Positions 63,800 to 64,000 of a stretch of 64,000 nt of DNA are shown in pieces (positions within the stretch are counted from its first letter, which is position 1; each line of letters starts with the position of its first letter). The stretch lies in the NCBI RefSeq assembly GCF_019711595.1, contig NZ_JAIGNR010000004.1, forward strand, positions 124,001 through 188,000. Reading direction: 5' to 3'. The position numbers and the translations under genes are program-made. This stretch comes from Qipengyuania sphaerica (GTDB lineage: Bacteria > Pseudomonadota > Alphaproteobacteria > Sphingomonadales > Sphingomonadaceae). The notes beneath the pieces were generated by a model, which did not search any database, was not told the DNA's origin, and worked only from the letters and a program-made list of their open reading frames with translations.

Positions 63800-64000
63800 A
63801 TGGCAACTTTAGATCCCAACTATCCTCGCAAGAGCGGAGTATCGGGCGATCAGACAAGGCAAGCAGTTAGCGCACTGCGCGGCTATGCCTATCAAATTTA
63901 TGTGAGTGCCATTGCCTGGCTGCAATTAGGAGAAAACCAAGAGCTGTATCTCGAAGTTGCCGAGGACTACGCCGTTGCGGCAAATGGCGCGCTCAATGCG
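63800..64000 (+). CDS. N-terminus of a possible Cap4/DUF4297-type nuclease (runs off window)
   Basis: The frame from ATG 63800 has 67 codons and no stop. The N-terminal stretch RQAVSALRGYAYQIYVSAIA, followed by LYLEVAEDYAVAANG, matches the pattern of dsDNA nuclease domains of the Cap4/DUF4297 kind (S-G/A-ALRGF-YQ..., then E-x-x-E-D-Y/V). These belong to anti-phage systems such as CBASS effectors. Only a fragment is seen and the rest lies to the right, so the call is tentative. Confidence 0.4.
   Translation, partial: MATLDPNYPRKSGVSGDQTRQAVSALRGYAYQIYVSAIAWLQLGENQELYLEVAEDYAVAANGALNA

Noticed and set aside
1..64000. CRISPR arrays, rRNA or complete tRNA genes
   Set aside because: I looked for regularly spaced repeats and cloverleaf-like stretches and saw none; only a tRNA-end fragment at 11866-11882 was found.

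Overview
The window looks like a chromosome segment of a sphingomonad-type alphaproteobacterium (Erythrobacteraceae/Sphingomonadaceae would fit). The reasons are the high G+C content, the densely packed operons with ATGA/TGATG overlaps, an F-type tra locus with sphingomonad-like gene order, and several metal-resistance families common there. The identification comes from reading the sequence only; no database search was done.

Layout. (1) 1-10.2 kb looks like ordinary backbone: two acyl-CoA dehydrogenases facing right, then a left-facing run (alpha/beta hydrolase, hotdog thioesterase, RND adaptor, RND pump, ABC1/UbiB kinase, Nudix hydrolase) controlled by a divergent MarR regulator with a palindrome between them. 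(2) 10.3-12.3 kb is a scar of a mobile element: an HTH gene and an AlpA-type gene, the latter run into an IS3-family remnant, plus a 1.05-kb copy of the tra control region that now leads into only a 12-codon stub. Gene-poor DNA with a tRNA-3'-end-like fragment follows. (3) 12.3-43.3 kb is a heavy-metal resistance island. It holds a CDF transporter, czcCBA, a DUF3703 protein and a second CDF under a MerR regulator; a copper block (PepSY, NTF2-like, copB, copA) downstream of an ECF sigma/sensor/anti-sigma set resembling CnrYXH; a DUF2231/methyltransferase/DUF411 operon; CsoR divergent from a DUF5676 protein and a P1B-1 Cu-ATPase; an APC permease; a glutaredoxin-MauE/ion channel/DUF305/lipoprotein operon; and cusCBA-cusF. 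(4) 43.5-62.2 kb holds the intact copy of the HTH-AlpA control module followed by a complete-looking F-type type IV secretion/mating-pair operon (pilin, TraL, E, K, B, DsbC-like, V, C, unknown, TrbI, S26 peptidase, W, U, TrbC, N, F, H, G). (5) 62.2-64 kb has two small left-facing genes, an S24/LexA-like repressor, and the start of a gene whose N-terminus resembles Cap4/DUF4297-type nuclease domains of defence systems; it runs off the end.

How the parts work together. Metal sensing is split across several regulators: MerR for the second CDF, CsoR with the exact C36-H61-C65 ligand set for the Cu-ATPase, and the CnrX-like protein for the copAB block. Efflux runs from cytoplasm to periplasm (CDFs, P-ATPase), then from periplasm to outside (Czc, Cus), with periplasmic oxidation and sequestration by CopA/CopB/CusF. 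The two direct copies of the HTH-AlpA-tra control module (10.7-11.7 kb and 43.5-44.6 kb) bracket the metal island. This suggests the island became cargo of an integrative conjugative element, and recombination between the copies could delete or amplify it. No integrase, relaxase or coupling protein lies in the window, so mobility cannot be shown from it alone.
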